From SHVO01 sp041905795 (GTDB taxonomy: Bacteria; Pseudomonadota; Alphaproteobacteria; Rhodospirillales; Rhodospirillaceae), in contig JAYRKL010000003.1 of NCBI GenBank assembly GCA_041905795.1, positions 191,927 to 255,926 of the forward strand: DNA of 64,000 nucleotides. The letters run 5' to 3'. A model generated the notes under the pieces. It saw only the letters and a program-made list of their open reading frames with translations. It searched no databases and was not told where the DNA came from. A program made the translations under genes and the position numbers. Positions 61,318-64,000 of the stretch are shown here, piece after piece. Within the stretch, counting starts at the first letter, position 1. Every line of letters begins with the position of its first letter.

Positions 61318-62223
61318 ATGACCGAGAGCCCCCCCGACAACGCCGTCTGGCTTGAGAAAGCCGGCGTCCTGGCCGAGGCGCTGCCGTTCATGCGCGCCCA
61401 TGCCGGCGAAACCGTGGTGGTGAAGTACGGCGGCCACGCCATGGGCGACGAGACCGTCGCCGAGCGTTTCGCCAAGGACATCGTGCTGCTCAAGCAGGTG
61501 GGCATCAATCCCATCGTCGTCCACGGCGGCGGCCCCCAGATCGGCGCCATGCTGGACCGGCTCAAGATCAAGAGCGAATTCATCGACGGCCTGCGCGTCA
61601 CCGACGCCGCCACGGTCGAGATCGTGGAGATGGTGCTGTGCGGCTCCATCAACAAGCAGATCGTCAGCGCCATCAACAAGGCCGGCGGCTTCGCGGTCGG
61701 CATGTCGGGCAAGGACGGCAACCTGATCAAGGCGCGCAAACTGCGCCGGTCGAAGAAGGATCCCGGCTCCAACATCGAGAAGATCCTCGACCTGGGCTTC
61801 GTCGGCGAGCCGTCAGAGATCAACCCCCATATCCTCGATACCTTCGAGGAATCCGACATCATCCCGATCATCGCACCCATCGGCGTCGGGCCCAACGGCG
61901 AGACCTACAACATCAACGCCGACACCGTCGCCGGCGCGGTGGCGGGCGCCGCGGGTGCTGCGCGCCTCTTGATGCTCACCGACGTGCCGGGTGTGCTGGA
62001 TGACACCGGACGCCTGATCAAGGAGATGACCCTCGAGCGCGCCAAGACCCTGATTCAGTCGGGCACCATCTCCGGCGGCATGATCCCAAAAGTCGAGACC
62101 TGCATGGACGCGGTCGAACAGGGGGTCGAAGGCGCCGTCATCGTCGACGGCCGCGTGCCGCATGCCGTACTGCTGGAGCTGTTCACGCCGTCCGGCGCCG
62201 GCACACTGATCCGCGCGCGCTAG
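61318..62223 (+). CDS. argB: Acetylglutamate kinase
   Basis: A 301-residue amino acid kinase: VVVKYGGHAMGDE, VHGGGPQIGAMLDRL, GEPSEINPHILDT, NINADTVAGAVAGAAGA and TDVPGVLDDTGRLIKE, giving the phosphorylation step of arginine synthesis. Its length and the N-terminal helix resemble arginine-inhibited hexameric forms. Its stop overlaps the next start by one base. Confidence 0.97.
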   Translation: MTESPPDNAVWLEKAGVLAEALPFMRAHAGETVVVKYGGHAMGDETVAERFAKDIVLLKQVGINPIVVHGGGPQIGAMLDRLKIKSEFIDGLRVTDAATVEIVEMVLCGSINKQIVSAINKAGGFAVGMSGKDGNLIKARKLRRSKKDPGSNIEKILDLGFVGEPSEINPHILDTFEESDIIPIIAPIGVGPNGETYNINADTVAGAVAGAAGAARLLMLTDVPGVLDDTGRLIKEMTLERAKTLIQSGTISGGMIPKVETCMDAVEQGVEGAVIVDGRVPHAVLLELFTPSGAGTLIRAR

Positions 62224-62912
62224 TGGGCGCTTCGGCAGATCCGCGCCTCGCACGGATAGACGCCTGGGTCTTCGACCTCGACAACACGCTCTACCCGGCG
62301 TCTACAAACCTGTTCGCCCAGATCGACGTCCGCATCAAGGCGTTCATCGCCCGGACCCTTGGCGTGGATTCGGACGAGGCCTTCTTCTTGCAGAAGAAAT
62401 ACTATCACGAGCACGGCACCAGCCTGCGCGGGCTGATGATGCATCATGGCGTCGAGCCTGACGTGTTCCTGGACTATGTGCATGACATCGATCATTCGGT
62501 GCTGCCGGCGAACCCGGCCCTGGAAGGCGCCATCGCCGCGCTGCCCGGGCGCAAGTTCGTCTACACCAACGGCTCGACCTATCACGCCGAACAGACCCTG
62601 AAACGCCTGGGTATCGATGCGCATTTCGCGGAGATCTTCGACATCAAGGCCAGCGGCTACATCCCCAAGCCCGACCCCGGCGCCTATGCGGAATTCATCG
62701 CCAGGCATGTGATCGCCCCCGAACGCGCCGCCATGTTCGAGGACCTGCCGCGCAACCTGAAGCCGGCGGCGGACCTGGGCATGACCGCGGTGTGGGTGCG
62801 CCATCCCGAGACGCGGCTTTTGCCCGGCGAAGAAACCGGCCACTGTCATTATGTGACAGACGATCTGCCCGCCTGGCTGGCGGGCGCCGGCAGAGCGCTC
62901 GGGGCCGGTTAG
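62223..62912 (+). CDS. HAD-superfamily pyrimidine 5'-nucleotidase-like phosphatase
   Basis: A 229-residue HAD phosphatase from GTG at 62223 (overlapping the argB stop). Motif I is VFDLDNTLYPASTNLF, motif II is VYTNGS, with a Lys in GYIPKPDPGAYAEF and motif IV AMFEDLPRNLKPAA. The DNTLYP pattern is that of pyrimidine 5-prime nucleotidases (Sdt1-type). It likely dephosphorylates nucleotides. Placement after argB is frequent in alphaproteobacteria. Confidence 0.9.
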   Translation: MGASADPRLARIDAWVFDLDNTLYPASTNLFAQIDVRIKAFIARTLGVDSDEAFFLQKKYYHEHGTSLRGLMMHHGVEPDVFLDYVHDIDHSVLPANPALEGAIAALPGRKFVYTNGSTYHAEQTLKRLGIDAHFAEIFDIKASGYIPKPDPGAYAEFIARHVIAPERAAMFEDLPRNLKPAADLGMTAVWVRHPETRLLPGEETGHCHYVTDDLPAWLAGAGRALGAG

Positions 62913-62924
62913 ATCAAATAGACT

Positions 62925-64000
62925 CTAGCGCCCCTTGGCCTTCGCGACTTCCCGGAACATCTCGAGCTGCCATTCCAGTTCGGCCTCGGTGGCGTCGAAG
63001 CCGCCGCCCGGGCGCGACTTGATCACCTGCTCCGGCGGCACACGCGCGATCTTCAACTGCAGGTGCGCGGCTTCCTCGGCGGTGAAATCCGCCGCCCAGG
63101 CCGCCGCCAGCATGCCTTTGGCGCTGCCGGCGCGCACCACTTCCGCCACCGCCTCAACCGGCAAGTTGGCTTTGCGCGCGATGGCGGCCACCACCACCGC
63201 CACCGCGCCGTCGGACGCAGCCTGCAGCACGTATTTGGACGTCAACCTGCCGGACGTGGCGAGTGCGTCCAATTGGCGGCTGACCACCGCCAGCGCCTGG
63301 GACGTCAACTGGTCATCGGGGTTGTCCTGGGCCAGGCCGCCCTTCTCGTCGTCCCGGCGCAACTTGTCGGTCACCATCCGGCCCAGGGTGGCGGTGGTCT
63401 CGCGGTCGAGGTCGGTGCGGTCGGCCAGCGCCTGGATCAGCGATTGCGCCACGAATTCGGCGATCCGCAGCGCGGCTTTGGTGTTCAACTGGCGGCGGTG
63501 AACCAGCGGCTCATGCCAGGTCATTTGCCGCGGCGCCGCATCGATGATGGCGTCCAGGGTCTCTTCCCGGATCTGGGCGTTGGGGTTCTTGAGGAGCGAC
63601 GTGATCGCATCCACATTGCCGGCGCCGACGATGGCGTGCGACACCTCCTCGCCGACGTTGATGCGCCGTGAGATGGCCACCAATTGTGCCGTGAGCGGGC
63701 TGGTGCGGATGACTTCCTTCAGGTCCTCGTCGGTCAGCACCGGCGAGAATTCCAGCACCGGCGCCGCCACCGCCGCTTCGGGGTCCAGCGCCAGAGTGAA
63801 GACGATGTCGTGCGGCGCATTGGGAAGGGCCTTGAGGGCCTCGGACAATGCGCGGCGCACCCGCGGCAACTGGTCGCGCGCCAGCAGGATCAGAACCTGG
63901 TGAACGGTCCGCCACGCCTTGTCCTGCTGGTCATCGGTGAGGCCCGGGACCAGGCGGCCGACGCGGTCGGCGAGGTCGCAACGCACGTCGGCGTCGTTGT
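62925..64000 (-). CDS. DUF2336 protein, N terminus beyond the window
   Basis: The minus-strand frame remains open to the window end. A GTG at 63986 falls inside conserved-looking sequence (NDADVRCDLADRVGRLV), so the true start is outside. At least 358 residues of helical repeats (HEAT-like: DAITSLLKNPNAQIREETLDAI) with the DUF2336 layout are visible. Function is unknown; the family is typical of alphaproteobacteria. It converges with the HAD phosphatase gene. Confidence 0.88.
   Translation of the reverse strand, partial: NDADVRCDLADRVGRLVPGLTDDQQDKAWRTVHQVLILLARDQLPRVRRALSEALKALPNAPHDIVFTLALDPEAAVAAPVLEFSPVLTDEDLKEVIRTSPLTAQLVAISRRINVGEEVSHAIVGAGNVDAITSLLKNPNAQIREETLDAIIDAAPRQMTWHEPLVHRRQLNTKAALRIAEFVAQSLIQALADRTDLDRETTATLGRMVTDKLRRDDEKGGLAQDNPDDQLTSQALAVVSRQLDALATSGRLTSKYVLQAASDGAVAVVVAAIARKANLPVEAVAEVVRAGSAKGMLAAAWAADFTAEEAAHLQLKIARVPPEQVIKSRPGGGFDATEAELEWQLEMFREVAKAKGR

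Overview
The window looks like a chromosomal segment of a GC-rich alphaproteobacterium. The evidence is the gene order rpmH-rnpA-yidD-yidC-engB-argB, the guaB-rsmB-guaA block, DUF2336 and CHRD-type proteins, and dispersed palindromes of the kind common in alphaproteobacterial genomes. I cannot name a genus from sequence alone. Most of the window is dense, short-gapped and housekeeping-like. The clear exception is a lower-GC stretch from about 17.55 to 20.6 kb, next to a tRNA-Gln.

Layout. 1-2.3 kb: a MarR-controlled RND efflux operon, with the pump cut by the window edge. 2.8-10.7 kb: metabolic and stress genes (amidohydrolase, ArsC-like reductase, MFS exporter, GST, a RidA gene divergent from a TetR regulator with twin operators, ABC-F ATPase, PAP2 phosphatase). 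10.9-17.2 kb: GMP synthesis and rRNA methylation (guaB, rsmB, guaA, rlmE) plus a Ppx/GppA phosphatase. 17.5-19.8 kb: tRNA-Gln, a serine-recombinase tail, a chopped gene fragment and a three-gene cassette of a dual-OB-like protein with two DUF488 proteins. 20.5-23.0 kb: a Tat-exported-looking KatG behind two Fur-family-like boxes. 23-30 kb: an OGT-like glycosyltransferase, an FMN reductase, an HtrA-like protease and a MoxR-DUF58-VWA operon.

30-37.4 kb holds an unusual grouping: a BchC-like dehydrogenase, a PTPS-like protein lacking key residues, a glycosyltransferase, a reductase-only RibD, GTP cyclohydrolase II and a creatininase-family amidohydrolase. A membrane sulfatase-like protein and a CDP-alcohol phosphatidyltransferase follow. 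The set is consistent with a GTP-derived pyrimidine or pterin product that is reduced, glycosylated and perhaps handled at the membrane. The product is unknown.

37.6-57.8 kb: an outer-membrane efflux factor, MsrA, transporters, several small membrane proteins, a response regulator with Glu at the phospho-acceptor position, a ferredoxin reductase coupled to malonyl-CoA synthetase, an ABC exporter, tRNA-Arg, panB-panC and an orphan sensor kinase. 58-64 kb: L34, RNase P protein, the YidD/YidC insertase, EngB, ArgB, a HAD phosphatase and a truncated DUF2336 protein.

A palindromic repeat with a shared core occurs three times (2.7, 34.3 and 56.3 kb). One copy supplies the last codons of a gene. 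The best candidates for something undescribed are the GTP-derived metabolite cluster at 30-35 kb and the DUF488/dual-OB cassette at 18-19.8 kb.
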